From the NCBI GenBank assembly GCA_009379825.1, contig WHTA01000035.1:1-54436 (forward strand): a stretch of DNA of 54,436 nt, in the 5' to 3' direction. The notes under the pieces are model-generated. The model was not told the origin of the DNA. It ran no database searches and was given only the letters and a program-made list of their open reading frames with translations. The DNA comes from Streptosporangiales bacterium. GTDB taxonomy: Bacteria; Actinomycetota; Actinomycetes; Streptosporangiales; WHST01. Made by a program: the position numbers and the translations under genes. This document shows positions 7,771 through 15,884 of the stretch, in pieces; position 1 is the stretch's first letter, and the number at the start of each line of letters is the position of its first letter.

Positions 7771-8778
7771 CTACGCGTACGAGTGCAGCCCGACGATCCA
7801 GATGTTGACGACGAAGTAGTTGACCAGGATCGCGGCGAAGGCGGCCAGCGCGATGATCGCCGCCCGCCGACCGCGCCAGCCGGCCGTCACCCGCGCGTGC
7901 AGGTAGCCCGCGTAGATGACCCAGATGATGAACGTCCAGGTCTCCTTGGGGTCCCAGCCCCAGTAGCGGCCCCACGCCGCCTCCGCCCAGATCGCGCCGG
8001 CCACCAGAGCGAACGTCCAGATGGGGAACGCCACGGCGATCACCCGGTACGACAGCTTGTCCAGCGCCTCGGGGGCGGGCACCCGGCGCAGCAGCCCGGC
8101 CGAGCTGGTGTCGGCACCCTTGGCGACCTTCGCCTGGTGCCGGTCGGCGAACAGGTACAGCGCAGACACCACCGCGCTCACCGCGAACAGACCGATGGCC
8201 AGGATCGCCGCGGTGACGTGGATGGCGATCCAGTACGAGTGCAGCGCCGGCACCAGCGGCCCGGCCGACTTGTACAGCAGCGCGCCGTTCAGGCCGAGGC
8301 CGAGCACCACGAGCGCCAGCAGGTAGAGGCCGAGGAAGCGCACGTTGCGCTTGACCAGCAGCGCGAGGAACGCGGTCACCGCGGTGAAGCAGATCGTCGA
8401 GGTGAACTCGTACATGTTGCCCCACGGCCACCGGTCGGCGGCCACCCCGCGGCTGACGATCTGCACCAGGTGGCACAGCCACGCGAGCACGGTGATCGCG
8501 ACCGCGGCCCGGCCGAGGAACACCGACCGGGCCCCCGGGTGCGGCACTGCGGTAGCGTCGTCGTCCGGCTCGGGTGCGTCCGCGTCGCCCGCCGCGCCGG
8601 ACGAGCCGCCGACCGTTGCCCCCACCAGCTCGGGCTGCTTGGCCTGCGCCCGTTCACGGGCCGGCCGCACCTTCGCGGTCAGCATCTCCATGGCGTAGAG
8701 CAGCATCGCCACCGAGTAACCCACGATGGCCACGTCCATCAGCAGGTTGGACAGGCTCGCGAAGTCCGCCTGCGACAT
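7771..8778 (-). CDS. ccsA: Cytochrome c biogenesis protein CcsA/CcsB (ResC), heme handling subunit
   Basis: This is the polytopic partner of ResB in System II cytochrome c maturation. It carries heme across the membrane and attaches it to CXXCH apocytochromes. The 335-residue protein has about eight helices, the Trp-rich heme-handling motif WGRYWGWDPKETW (270-282), and conserved histidines around H103, H180, H187 and H332. The first 80 residues include an Ala/Asp-rich linker absent from shorter homologs. Its ATG overlaps the resB stop as TGATG, so translation is coupled. It is the last gene of the tlpA-ccdA-resB-ccsA operon. Confidence 0.93.
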   Translation of the reverse strand: MSQADFASLSNLLMDVAIVGYSVAMLLYAMEMLTAKVRPARERAQAKQPELVGATVGGSSGAAGDADAPEPDDDATAVPHPGARSVFLGRAAVAITVLAWLCHLVQIVSRGVAADRWPWGNMYEFTSTICFTAVTAFLALLVKRNVRFLGLYLLALVVLGLGLNGALLYKSAGPLVPALHSYWIAIHVTAAILAIGLFAVSAVVSALYLFADRHQAKVAKGADTSSAGLLRRVPAPEALDKLSYRVIAVAFPIWTFALVAGAIWAEAAWGRYWGWDPKETWTFIIWVIYAGYLHARVTAGWRGRRAAIIALAAFAAILVNYFVVNIWIVGLHSYA

Positions 8779-10490
8779 CACTTCTCCTCCGTGGCGCCGG
8801 GGCGTTCGGCCCGGTTCTTCGCCTTCAACTCGGTACGCAGCTCGTCGGCGAGCTCGGTGAACTCGGTCGTGAAGCCGCCGACGCCGTCGCTCCTGGACAG
8901 GCCGCCGAACTCGACCACCGTACGCCCCTCGTCGTCGGTGCCGGCGCGCACCCACACCCGCCGGCGCCGCACGAACAGCGACAGCAACAGCGCACCCATC
9001 GCCACCACGGCGCTGCCGAGCGCGAGGCCCTTACCCGGGTCGTGGTTCACCTGCAGCGCCGCGTACTCCTTCAACCCGTCGAACCTGACGGTGCCGCGGT
9101 CGCCCGGCAGCTTCACCGTGTCGCCCGGCCGGAGCAGCTGGCTGTTCTGCGGCAACCGCACCTGCTTCATCCGCGACGTGTCGAGCGTGAACACCGACTG
9201 CGAGGCGCCCTTGTCCAGCCCCAGGTCACCCTCCCAGGCGACGACGAGCAGCGCCGGGTCGAGCGGTGCGGGGAAGGCCGACGTGGGTCCCTGCTTGCTC
9301 ATCGCGAACGTGGGCAGGAAGAACATCTGGAAGCCCAGCTGCGGGTCCGCCGACGGCGCCTTCACCACGCCCTGGGAAAGGAACGTCTGGTCGTTCTGCG
9401 ACACGAACGGCACCGCCGCCGAGTGCACCACCTTGCCGTTGCCGTCGCGCACGGTGATCTGCGGCGAGTAGCCGTGCCCGAGCAGGTAGACCTTCGAGCC
9501 GCCGACGGGCAGCGGGTCGTTGACCTTCAGGTGGTAGCGCTCCCGCGCGGCACCTGGCTCCTCGCGGTACCTCAGGTACGCGTCGAACCGTTCCGCCGTA
9601 CCGCGGTCCGGGCCGCGGGCGACGTACGACGCGCTGAACTTGTCCAGCGTCACGGTGAACGGGCTGAGCCGTTCGTCCGAGAACAGCCGCCCCTTCTGCA
9701 TCGAGTCGTACGCGATGACCGTGTTGGCGAACCCGTCGCCCTCGGTCACCATGACGTTGCCGCGGTAGCCGAACAGGCCACCGAGTGCGACGGCGAACAG
9801 CACGACGAGCAGGGCTACGTGAAAGAGCAGGTTGCCGGTCTCCCGCAGATACCCCTTCTCGCCCGCGACGCTGCCGTTGTCCGCGTCGACGTCCACCCGG
9901 AACCGGTGCGACCGCAGCACCCTCGCGGCCTTCTCCACCGCGTGCCGCTCGGCGAGCTTCGCCTCGATCCGTTCTGAGTGCGGCAGCCGGTCGAAGTTGC
10001 GCGGCGCACGGGGCGGCCGGGCGCGCATCTGCTTCAGGTGGGCACGGGTGCGCGGCACGATGCACCCGATCAGCGAGATGAACAGCAACAGGTAGATCGC
10101 GGCGAACCACGGCGCCGCGAACACGTCGAAGCCGTACAGCTTGTCCAGGACGGGCGCCAACTTCGGGTGCTCGGTGAAGTACTGCGCCACCTGCCCCTCG
10201 CTGACGCCGCGTTGCGGCAACAGCGACCCGGGGATCGCGGCGAGCGCGAGCAGGAACAGCAGTACCAGCGCCGTACGCATGGAGGTCAGCTGCCGCCACG
10301 CCCAGCGCGCGGTGGCGACGAGGCCGCTGCCGCGCGGCCGGCTCGCCACCGGCTCAGCCGGCGTCGTGCCGAGGTCGGCGCCGGGTTCCACGGCGCCGGT
10401 CTGATCGGCTGGCGACTGCGTGGCAACGGCGCTGGTGCTTTCTGACTGCTTCTCGTCGGCCACGGGCTCTTCGCGTTCTCCCTCGTTCAC
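8778..10490 (-). CDS. resB: Cytochrome c biogenesis protein ResB
   Basis: ResB is the second subunit of the System II heme lyase and works with CcsA. The 570-residue protein has an Asp/Glu/Pro-rich cytoplasmic N-terminus (1-60). Helices follow near 72-95, 128-150 and 224-245, then a large extracytoplasmic domain and a final helix near 505-525. Conserved features include LPQRGVSEGQVAQYFTEHP and KGYLRETGNLLFHVALLVVL. The GTG at 10490 follows the ccdA TAG directly with no gap, and the stop overlaps the start of ccsA. Length and topology are normal for actinobacterial ResB. Confidence 0.92.
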   Translation of the reverse strand: MNEGEREEPVADEKQSESTSAVATQSPADQTGAVEPGADLGTTPAEPVASRPRGSGLVATARWAWRQLTSMRTALVLLFLLALAAIPGSLLPQRGVSEGQVAQYFTEHPKLAPVLDKLYGFDVFAAPWFAAIYLLLFISLIGCIVPRTRAHLKQMRARPPRAPRNFDRLPHSERIEAKLAERHAVEKAARVLRSHRFRVDVDADNGSVAGEKGYLRETGNLLFHVALLVVLFAVALGGLFGYRGNVMVTEGDGFANTVIAYDSMQKGRLFSDERLSPFTVTLDKFSASYVARGPDRGTAERFDAYLRYREEPGAARERYHLKVNDPLPVGGSKVYLLGHGYSPQITVRDGNGKVVHSAAVPFVSQNDQTFLSQGVVKAPSADPQLGFQMFFLPTFAMSKQGPTSAFPAPLDPALLVVAWEGDLGLDKGASQSVFTLDTSRMKQVRLPQNSQLLRPGDTVKLPGDRGTVRFDGLKEYAALQVNHDPGKGLALGSAVVAMGALLLSLFVRRRRVWVRAGTDDEGRTVVEFGGLSRSDGVGGFTTEFTELADELRTELKAKNRAERPGATEEK

Positions 10491-11246
10491 CTACACCACC
10501 GTCTGGAATCCCGCGAACAGGTCCCGTATCGCCAGGACCACGTGTGCCCACGCTCCGCTGACCAGCAGCACGCCGAGCAGTACCAACAGGCCGCCACCGA
10601 ACCGCTTCACGAACAGCTGGTGGCTGCGTAGCCACGACACCGCACCGAGCGCCCGCCGGAACACCAGCGCAAGCACCAGGAACGGCGACCCTAGGCCGAG
10701 GCAGTACGCGGTCGCGAGGAGTGCGCCGCGACCGGCACTCGCCTCGCTGAAGGCGAGCGTCTGCACGGCGCCTATGGTCGGACCGAGACACGGCGTCCAG
10801 CCGATACCGAACAGGATGCCGAGCAGTGGCGCCCCTGCCATCCCGATGTCGGCGGACCACCTGCCCAACGGCCTGGTGTCGCGCTGCAGCTGCGGGACGA
10901 ACCCGAGGAAGACCACACCGAGCAGGATGGTCACCACGCCGAGCACCCTGGTGATCGGGTCGGCGTACTCCTGGAACAGGTAGCCGATGCCACCGAACAG
11001 GGCACCGGCGCTGACGAACACCGCGCTGAACCCCAGCACGAACAGCGCGGACCCGAGCAGCGTCCGCCCGCGCCTGCCGCCCGCCTGCAGGTCGGCGCCG
11101 CTGAGCCCGGTGACGTACGACACGTAACCGGGCGCGAGCGGGAGCACACATGGCGACGCGAACGAGACCACGCCGGCCAGCACGGCGATCGGCAGCGCCA
11201 GCAGCAGCGAACCGCCGGTGACCAGGGCGACGAGCTCGTCACTCAT
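10491..11246 (-). CDS. ccdA: Thiol-disulfide transporter CcdA
   Basis: CcdA passes reducing equivalents from cytoplasmic thioredoxin across the membrane to the extracytoplasmic TlpA/ResA. The 251-residue protein has six membrane helices with the paired catalytic cysteines C33 (FASPCVLPLAPGY) and C153 (GIGWTPCLGPTIGA), each in the Pro-Cys context of the DsbD/CcdA family. Its ATG overlaps the upstream tlpA stop by eight bases, and its TAG abuts the resB start. The gene order tlpA-ccdA-resB-ccsA makes its partner clear. Confidence 0.95.
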   Translation of the reverse strand: MSDELVALVTGGSLLLALPIAVLAGVVSFASPCVLPLAPGYVSYVTGLSGADLQAGGRRGRTLLGSALFVLGFSAVFVSAGALFGGIGYLFQEYADPITRVLGVVTILLGVVFLGFVPQLQRDTRPLGRWSADIGMAGAPLLGILFGIGWTPCLGPTIGAVQTLAFSEASAGRGALLATAYCLGLGSPFLVLALVFRRALGAVSWLRSHQLFVKRFGGGLLVLLGVLLVSGAWAHVVLAIRDLFAGFQTVV

Positions 11247-11844
11247 CGGCGACCTGCCGTACGACCTTGAACAGCTTCGTGTACGTCGTCTCGCCGATCA
11301 CGCGGGCGGCGATCCTGCCCTCGCGGTCGATCACGATCGTGCTCGGCACGGCGGCCGGCGGCAGCTGGCCGCGGAACGCCAGCGCCGTCTCGCCCGGCTG
11401 GTCGTAGATGCTCGGGTAGGTGAGGCCGAACTCGTCGACGAAGACGCCCGCGTTGGTCTTGTTGTCCTTGAAGTTGATGCCGACGAAGCGCACACCCTGC
11501 GGCTTGGTCTCGTCGTAGACGGCCTGCAACGGCTCGGCCTCGGAGCGGCACGGCGCGCACCAGGACGCCCAGAAGTTCAGCACGAGCACCTTGCCGTCGT
11601 ACGTCTTGCTGTCCACCCGCTCGCCGGTCAGCGACGTGCCACGCACCCTGGGCGCCGGCTCCCGGTCCGCCACCGGGACCACCTGCACCTCACCGGAGCC
11701 GGAGATGTACCGCTGGTTGTCGCTGTCGGCGCCGCCGCCACCGGCCCCCTCGCTCGCCGAGCAGGCAGTGAGCAGTGCCAGCGCGGCGCACAACAACACC
11801 GCGAGGCTCGTCCGGCCACATCGACCCAGCCACCAGCGGGCCAA
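11239..11844 (-). CDS. TlpA/ResA-like extracytoplasmic thioredoxin lipoprotein
   Basis: This protein reduces the haem-binding cysteines of apocytochrome c before ligation. The TTG at 11844 has AGAGGA about seven bases upstream and gives a 201-residue lipoprotein. A basic N-terminus is followed by a hydrophobic core and the lipobox LLTAC (Cys28). The thioredoxin-like domain (about 62-195) carries WASWCAPC (C96, C99), FVGINFKDNKTNAGVFVDEF and the cis-Pro region AVPSTIVIDREG. The reading frame is open much further upstream, but that extension has no coding character. It is first in the operon, with ccdA overlapping its stop. Confidence 0.92.
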   Translation of the reverse strand: MARWWLGRCGRTSLAVLLCAALALLTACSASEGAGGGGADSDNQRYISGSGEVQVVPVADREPAPRVRGTSLTGERVDSKTYDGKVLVLNFWASWCAPCRSEAEPLQAVYDETKPQGVRFVGINFKDNKTNAGVFVDEFGLTYPSIYDQPGETALAFRGQLPPAAVPSTIVIDREGRIAARVIGETTYTKLFKVVRQVADE

Positions 11845-12001
11845 GACATCGTCCTCTCTACGTGGGAACTCGGTCCATTCTCGGCACCCCCGGCCAGCAC
11901 CCCACCGGCGGGGGCCGCAGGTCCCGTAGACGCAACCTGGTCTCGCGACCATTAAGCACAAAACGGCGACGCCCAAGGTGAGGCGTGTCACTCTTCGGAC
12001 C

Positions 12002-12016
12002 ACTCTCGACGAGAGT
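12002..12016. promoter_or_regulatory. Palindrome ACTCTCG-A-CGAGAGT before a small gene
   Basis: The perfect 7-bp arms flank one base and end four bases before the GGAGGT ribosome site of the small frame at 12030. The palindrome lies in the 538-bp divergent interval between tlpA and the LacI gene. It could be an operator or a short RNA hairpin near the ribosome site. The interval holds no other recognised gene apart from the small frame. Confidence 0.3.
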
Positions 12017-12029
12017 CTTGGAGGTAACG

Positions 12030-12182
12030 ATGACGGCGCCGCTCGATGTAGCACAGAAGAGCACACCACGGGCCGACCGGCACACGTACTGTCCGACAGC
12101 CCGGCAGGCACACCGCCGGCAGCGGCGCGCCACCTCCGGCGGCGACCGGCTGCACGCAGGCACTGACATCTACGCTCCGTAG
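12030..12182 (+). CDS. Possible small protein of 50 residues
   Basis: I do not recognise it. The ATG at 12030 is preceded by GGAGGTAACG, one of the strongest ribosome sites in the window, and the frame stays open for 50 codons. The peptide is basic and His/Arg/Thr-rich, with single Cys and Tyr residues in a HTYCPTARQAHRRQRR stretch and no membrane segment. It lies in the divergent gap between tlpA and the LacI gene, read in the LacI direction. It may be a real small protein, a leader peptide, or the remnant of a longer gene. Codon bias is not decisive at this length. Confidence 0.3.
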   Translation: MTAPLDVAQKSTPRADRHTYCPTARQAHRRQRRATSGGDRLHAGTDIYAP

Positions 12183-12256
12183 TCGCCGGGGCGGCGATGT
12201 CCCTGGTCGGGCGGGCGGTGCGCACCTCCGCATAAGCGTGTGCTCATATCACCAGG

Positions 12257-12268
12257 TCATCTGACCAC
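12257..12268. promoter_or_regulatory. Inverted repeat GGTCA-TC-TGACC upstream of LacI gene
   Basis: This perfect 5-bp inverted repeat lies in a locally AT-rich stretch (12235-12300) that is the likely promoter region of the tartrate operon. The repeat differs from the CG-centred LacI site 90 bp downstream, so a second regulator may bind here. Confidence 0.3.
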
Positions 12269-12354
12269 TTACCACTATACTAAGCCGCACCGCGGAGAAA
12301 CGGACCGTTGACGCGCCGCCCAAACAGTGCTTGCATGACGCAATCCCTTTACAC

Positions 12355-12362
12355 AAACGTTT
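12355..12362. promoter_or_regulatory. CG-centred LacI/GalR-type half operator core AAACGTTT
   Basis: AAACGTTT inside ACAAACGTTTTCCT is an 8-bp palindrome with the central CpG typical of LacI/GalR operators. It lies about 20 bp before the ATG of the LacI gene (12383), consistent with autoregulation of the tartrate operon. A similar AACGTT core is found at the second LacI gene (24800-24811). Confidence 0.5.
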
Positions 12363-12382
12363 TCCTGGGATGGGGCGCATCG

Positions 12383-13645
12383 ATGGGCTCTTCAGGTCGC
12401 GCGTCGCGGAAGACCGCGAAGCCGACCGCGACCCCTGCCCGGAAGACCGCAGCGCCCGCCCGTAAGAACACGAAGTCGGCCGCGGCGCCCGCGCGGAAGA
12501 CCGCAAGCGGGACCACGAAGTCGACCGCAGCGCCCGCCCGGAAAGCCACGAGCGGGACCACGAAGGCCACGAGCAGGGCCACGTCGCCGGCTCGGCGGAC
12601 GACGCCTCCGCGGATCACCGATCTCGCGGCCGAGCTGGGGTACTCGGCGTCGACGATCTCTCGGGCACTCAACGGTGACCCGATCGTGGGTCCGGAGCTG
12701 ACTGCGCGCATCCGCGCGCACGCGGCGAAGCGCGGGTACGTCGCCAACCGGCTCGCGCAGTCGCTGACCGGGGCGGGTCGTCGGTTCGTCGGCTTCCTGG
12801 TTCCCGATGTGGAGAACCGGCCGTACTCCATCGCGGCCAGTGCGGTGGCCAACAGCCTCGCGGCGGCGCAGCACCAGCTCATCGTGGCGATCTCCGGCGA
12901 CGACCCGAAGCTGGAACAGGAGGCGCTGCGGTCGCTCGTCGGCGCCCAGGTCGCCGCCGTCATCGTCGCGCCCACCGCACGGATGACGAAGGAGTCCAAG
13001 CAGCTGCTCGCCACCTGTCCCGCGGTGCAGTTCAACCGCACGTTGCGGCTCGGCACGGCGTCGGTGCTGTGCCACGACCGCACCGGGCTCGCCGCCGCGA
13101 CCAGGCACCTGCTCACCCTCGGCCACCGCGACATCGCGTACCTCGGTACGAGCACCCGGCTGAGCAACGGGCGCGACCGGCTGCGCGGGGTGACCGACAC
13201 GCTCGGCACCGAGCTGCCGGCCGCCAGGCAACGCCTCCTCCCGCCGACCGAGGACGACGGGTACGCGGGCACCCGCGAGCTGCTGGAGAGCCGCACGCCG
13301 CCGACGGCGCTCGTGGTCGGCAGCAGCAGCCTGTCGATCGGAGCCGCACGCGCCGTGCACGAGCTGGGCGTCTCGATACCTACCGAGCTCTCCCTCGTCG
13401 TCTACGGCGACCCCTCCTGGGGTGAGCTCTACGAACCTCGACTGACGACCGTCTCGGTGCCGTACCGGGCGATGGGCCAGCAGGTCGCCGACACCGTCAT
13501 GGCCATGCTGAACGGCGGCCAGCAGGCGAGCCGACCGCCACGTCACCGACTGGCCGCCGAGCTCATCGTCAGGGAATCTACCGCCCAGCCGGCGAGACGA
13601 TCCGACCAACGGAGGAAGAGCACCACATGCGCATCACGAACGTAA
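12383..13645 (+). CDS. LacI-family regulator with a Lys/Ala/Pro-rich histone-H1-like tail
   Basis: This is a sugar-acid responsive repressor, probably of the tartrate operon that it leads. Residues 1-75 form a basic tail with five Pro-Ala-Arg-Lys/Arg repeats (TPARKT, APARKN, APARKT, APARKA, SPARRT) spaced by Ser/Thr/Gly. The LacI helix-turn-helix follows (about 77-125: ITDLAAELGYSASTISRALN). A periplasmic-binding-like effector domain (about 135-405) contains VGFLVPDVENRPYS and LGHRDIAYLGTS. The ATG at 12383 is preceded by a G-rich site. A longer frame from 12308 exists but crosses the operator. The 3' end overlaps the dehydratase start by 19 bases, so translation is coupled. The tail is unusual for LacI proteins, which normally begin with the HTH. 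Confidence 0.88.
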   Translation: MGSSGRASRKTAKPTATPARKTAAPARKNTKSAAAPARKTASGTTKSTAAPARKATSGTTKATSRATSPARRTTPPRITDLAAELGYSASTISRALNGDPIVGPELTARIRAHAAKRGYVANRLAQSLTGAGRRFVGFLVPDVENRPYSIAASAVANSLAAAQHQLIVAISGDDPKLEQEALRSLVGAQVAAVIVAPTARMTKESKQLLATCPAVQFNRTLRLGTASVLCHDRTGLAAATRHLLTLGHRDIAYLGTSTRLSNGRDRLRGVTDTLGTELPAARQRLLPPTEDDGYAGTRELLESRTPPTALVVGSSSLSIGAARAVHELGVSIPTELSLVVYGDPSWGELYEPRLTTVSVPYRAMGQQVADTVMAMLNGGQQASRPPRHRLAAELIVRESTAQPARRSDQRRKSTTCASRT

Positions 13646-14793
13646 GGGTTGCCGAAGCGCCGATCGCGTCGCAGATCAGCAACGCGGTCATCGACTTCTC
13701 CAAGATGAACGTCACCGTCGTCGAGGTGACCACCGACCGGCAGGTCGACGGCGAGGCGGTCGTGGGCTACGGCTTCCACTCCAACGGGAGGTACGCGCAG
13801 AAGGGTCTGCTCGAAGCCCGGTTGCTGCCTCGCCTGCTCGACGCCGACCCGGAGAAGCTGCTCGACGCGGACGGCATCGTCGACCCGGTGGCGTGCCGCG
13901 ACACCGTCATGCAGAACGAGAAGCCGGGCGGTCACGGCGATCGCGCGGTTGCCGTCGGCGCGCTTGACATGGCGCTCTGGGACCTCGCGTCGAAGGTCGC
14001 GCAGCGCCCCGCGTTCCGACACATGCACCACCGCTTCGGCCTCGCGGGCGCGCCGGCGGAGTCCGCGTGGGTCTACGCGGCGGGCGGGTACTATCACCCG
14101 GGCAAGGGCGTCGAAGCGCTCCAGGACGAGATGCGCGGCTACCTCGACATGGGTTACTGCGACGTGAAGATGAAGATCGGCGGCGCAACGCTTGCCGAGG
14201 ACCTGCGCAGGATCGAGGCCGTGCTCGGCATCCTCCCGAACGGCGTGCGGCTGGCCGTCGACGCGAACGGGCGGTTCGACGTGCGCACGGCGCTCGACTA
14301 CGCCGCTGCGCTCTCCGACTACGAGCTGCTCTGGTACGAGGAGCCGTGCCCGCCGCTCGACTACCTAGGCCACGCCGTCGTCGCCGACCACTACCCCGGC
14401 ATCGTGGCGACCGGCGAGAACCTGTTCTCCGTCGACGACGTGCGCAACCTGGTCAGGTACGCCGGCCTGCGCACCGACACCGACGTGCTACAGATGGACC
14501 CCACGCTCAGCTACGGCATCCCCGAGTTCGCGGAGATGCTGCAGGTGCTCGAGCGTGCGGGATGGAGCTCGGGGAGGTGCTGCCCGCACGGCGGTCACCA
14601 GCTGAACCTCGCCGCCACCGCCGGGTTCCATCTCGGTGGTTGCGAGTCTTACCCAGGCGTCTTCGAGCCGTTCGGTGGTTTTGCTGACTCCACACCGATC
14701 GAAGACGGCAGGGTCCGGTTGCCAGAGGTGCCAGGACTGGGCGTCGAGGACAAACCAGCGCTGCACGACCTGCTGCGCAGAACGTTCGCATGA
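13627..14793 (+). CDS. tarD: D(-)-tartrate dehydratase, enolase superfamily
   Basis: The enzyme dehydrates D-tartrate to oxaloacetate. The 388-residue protein has an enolase-type capping domain and a barrel with K181-M-K183, metal ligands D212 (VDANGRF), E238 (WYEEP) and E264 (ATGENLF), and the general acid H321 in CCPHGGHQ. These positions and the surrounding text (IDFSKMNVTVVEV, GYGFHSNGRYAQ, YAAGGYYHPGKG, MKIGGA) match my memory of the characterised Bradyrhizobium enzyme nearly residue for residue, offset by one. It overlaps the LacI gene by 19 bases and is followed by a tripartite tricarboxylate transporter and a tartrate/D-malate dehydrogenase. Context and catalytic residues therefore agree. 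The meso- or L-isomer is less likely but cannot be excluded. Confidence 0.9.
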   Translation: MRITNVRVAEAPIASQISNAVIDFSKMNVTVVEVTTDRQVDGEAVVGYGFHSNGRYAQKGLLEARLLPRLLDADPEKLLDADGIVDPVACRDTVMQNEKPGGHGDRAVAVGALDMALWDLASKVAQRPAFRHMHHRFGLAGAPAESAWVYAAGGYYHPGKGVEALQDEMRGYLDMGYCDVKMKIGGATLAEDLRRIEAVLGILPNGVRLAVDANGRFDVRTALDYAAALSDYELLWYEEPCPPLDYLGHAVVADHYPGIVATGENLFSVDDVRNLVRYAGLRTDTDVLQMDPTLSYGIPEFAEMLQVLERAGWSSGRCCPHGGHQLNLAATAGFHLGGCESYPGVFEPFGGFADSTPIEDGRVRLPEVPGLGVEDKPALHDLLRRTFA

Positions 14794-14819
14794 GAGCGCC
14801 GCTCTCGAGGAGGAGAGAG

Positions 14820-15821
14820 ATGAGAATACGCACCAGCCAGGCACTCCTGGCCTGCGCGGCGATGTCCGCTGCAGTGCTCAGCGGGTGCGCCGAGAAGGGC
14901 GACACGGGCGACAAGGCAGCGGAGGACTACCCGTCGAAGTCCATCAGCTACGTGATCCCGTTCGACCCGGGCGGCGAGTCCGACGTGACCGCCCGCCTGC
15001 AGCAGAAGCTGTTGGAGAAGGAGCTCGGCCAGAAGGTCGTGGTGTCGAACAAGGAGGGCGGCGGCGGCGCGGTGGCGTGGTCGGAGCTCGCCAACCAGGC
15101 CAAGCCGGACGGCCACACCATCATGGGTGCGAACCTGCCGCACGTCGTGCTGCAGCCGCTCGCACGCAAGGACGCGGGTTACGAGACCGACGACATCAAG
15201 TGGGCCTACCTGTTCCAGGAGACACCTGGCGCGCTCATCGTGCCGAAGGACAGCCCGTACAAGACGCTCGACGACTTCGTCCAGGCGGCGAAGAAGAAGA
15301 AGATGTCGATCGGCGGGAGCGCGACGTTCTCCGCCAACCACATGGGCACCCTGAAGCTCAACAAGGAAGCCGGCATCAAGAGCACCTACGTGCCGTTCAG
15401 CGGTACCGCCGCGGTGACGCCGGCTCTGCTCGGTGGCGACATCGACGCCGCGATGGGGTACAACACCTCGGCGCTCGAGATGGAGGACAAGGGCGTGCGG
15501 GTGCTCGGCTTCGCCTCGGACGAGCGGCTCGACGCCTTCCCCGACGTGCCGACGTTCAAGGAAGAGGGATACGACCTCGCGACGGCGAGCGCGTGGCGTG
15601 GCGTCGCAGTACCTCCGGACACCCCGGACGCCGTCGTGAACAAGATCGCGAAGGCGTTCGAGAAGGTGAACCAGGATCCCAAGCTCAAGAAGAAGCTGAA
15701 CGAGCTCGGCTACCTGCCCATGGACATGGGACCGAAGGAAGCGAAGAAGTTCGTCGACGAGCGCAAGGCCCCTGAGCGGGCGTTGCTCAAGGAGTACGGC
15801 CTGCTGAACAGCGAGGAATAG
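14820..15821 (+). CDS. Tripartite tricarboxylate transporter substrate-binding lipoprotein (TctC/Bug)
   Basis: This is the extracytoplasmic receptor of a TTT system, here presumably for tartrate. The ATG at 14820 follows GAGGAGGAGAGAG. The 333-residue product begins with a lipoprotein signal whose lipobox is LSGC (Cys23). The mature protein has the Bug fold: KSISYVIPFDPGGESDVTAR, GGGAVAWSELANQAKPDGHT, and the conserved GGDIDAAMGYNTSALEMEDK region. Between the tarD stop and this start, GAGAGCG-C-CGCTCTC (14792-14806) forms a tight hairpin. Its 3' arm could instead pair with the GAGAG of the ribosome site. Confidence 0.92.
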   Translation: MRIRTSQALLACAAMSAAVLSGCAEKGDTGDKAAEDYPSKSISYVIPFDPGGESDVTARLQQKLLEKELGQKVVVSNKEGGGGAVAWSELANQAKPDGHTIMGANLPHVVLQPLARKDAGYETDDIKWAYLFQETPGALIVPKDSPYKTLDDFVQAAKKKKMSIGGSATFSANHMGTLKLNKEAGIKSTYVPFSGTAAVTPALLGGDIDAAMGYNTSALEMEDKGVRVLGFASDERLDAFPDVPTFKEEGYDLATASAWRGVAVPPDTPDAVVNKIAKAFEKVNQDPKLKKKLNELGYLPMDMGPKEAKKFVDERKAPERALLKEYGLLNSEE

Positions 15822-15884
15822 CGGAACCTGCGCCGGCCGCTCGCCCTCGTGGCGGCGGCCGGCGCACCAGAATCTGGAGCGTGG

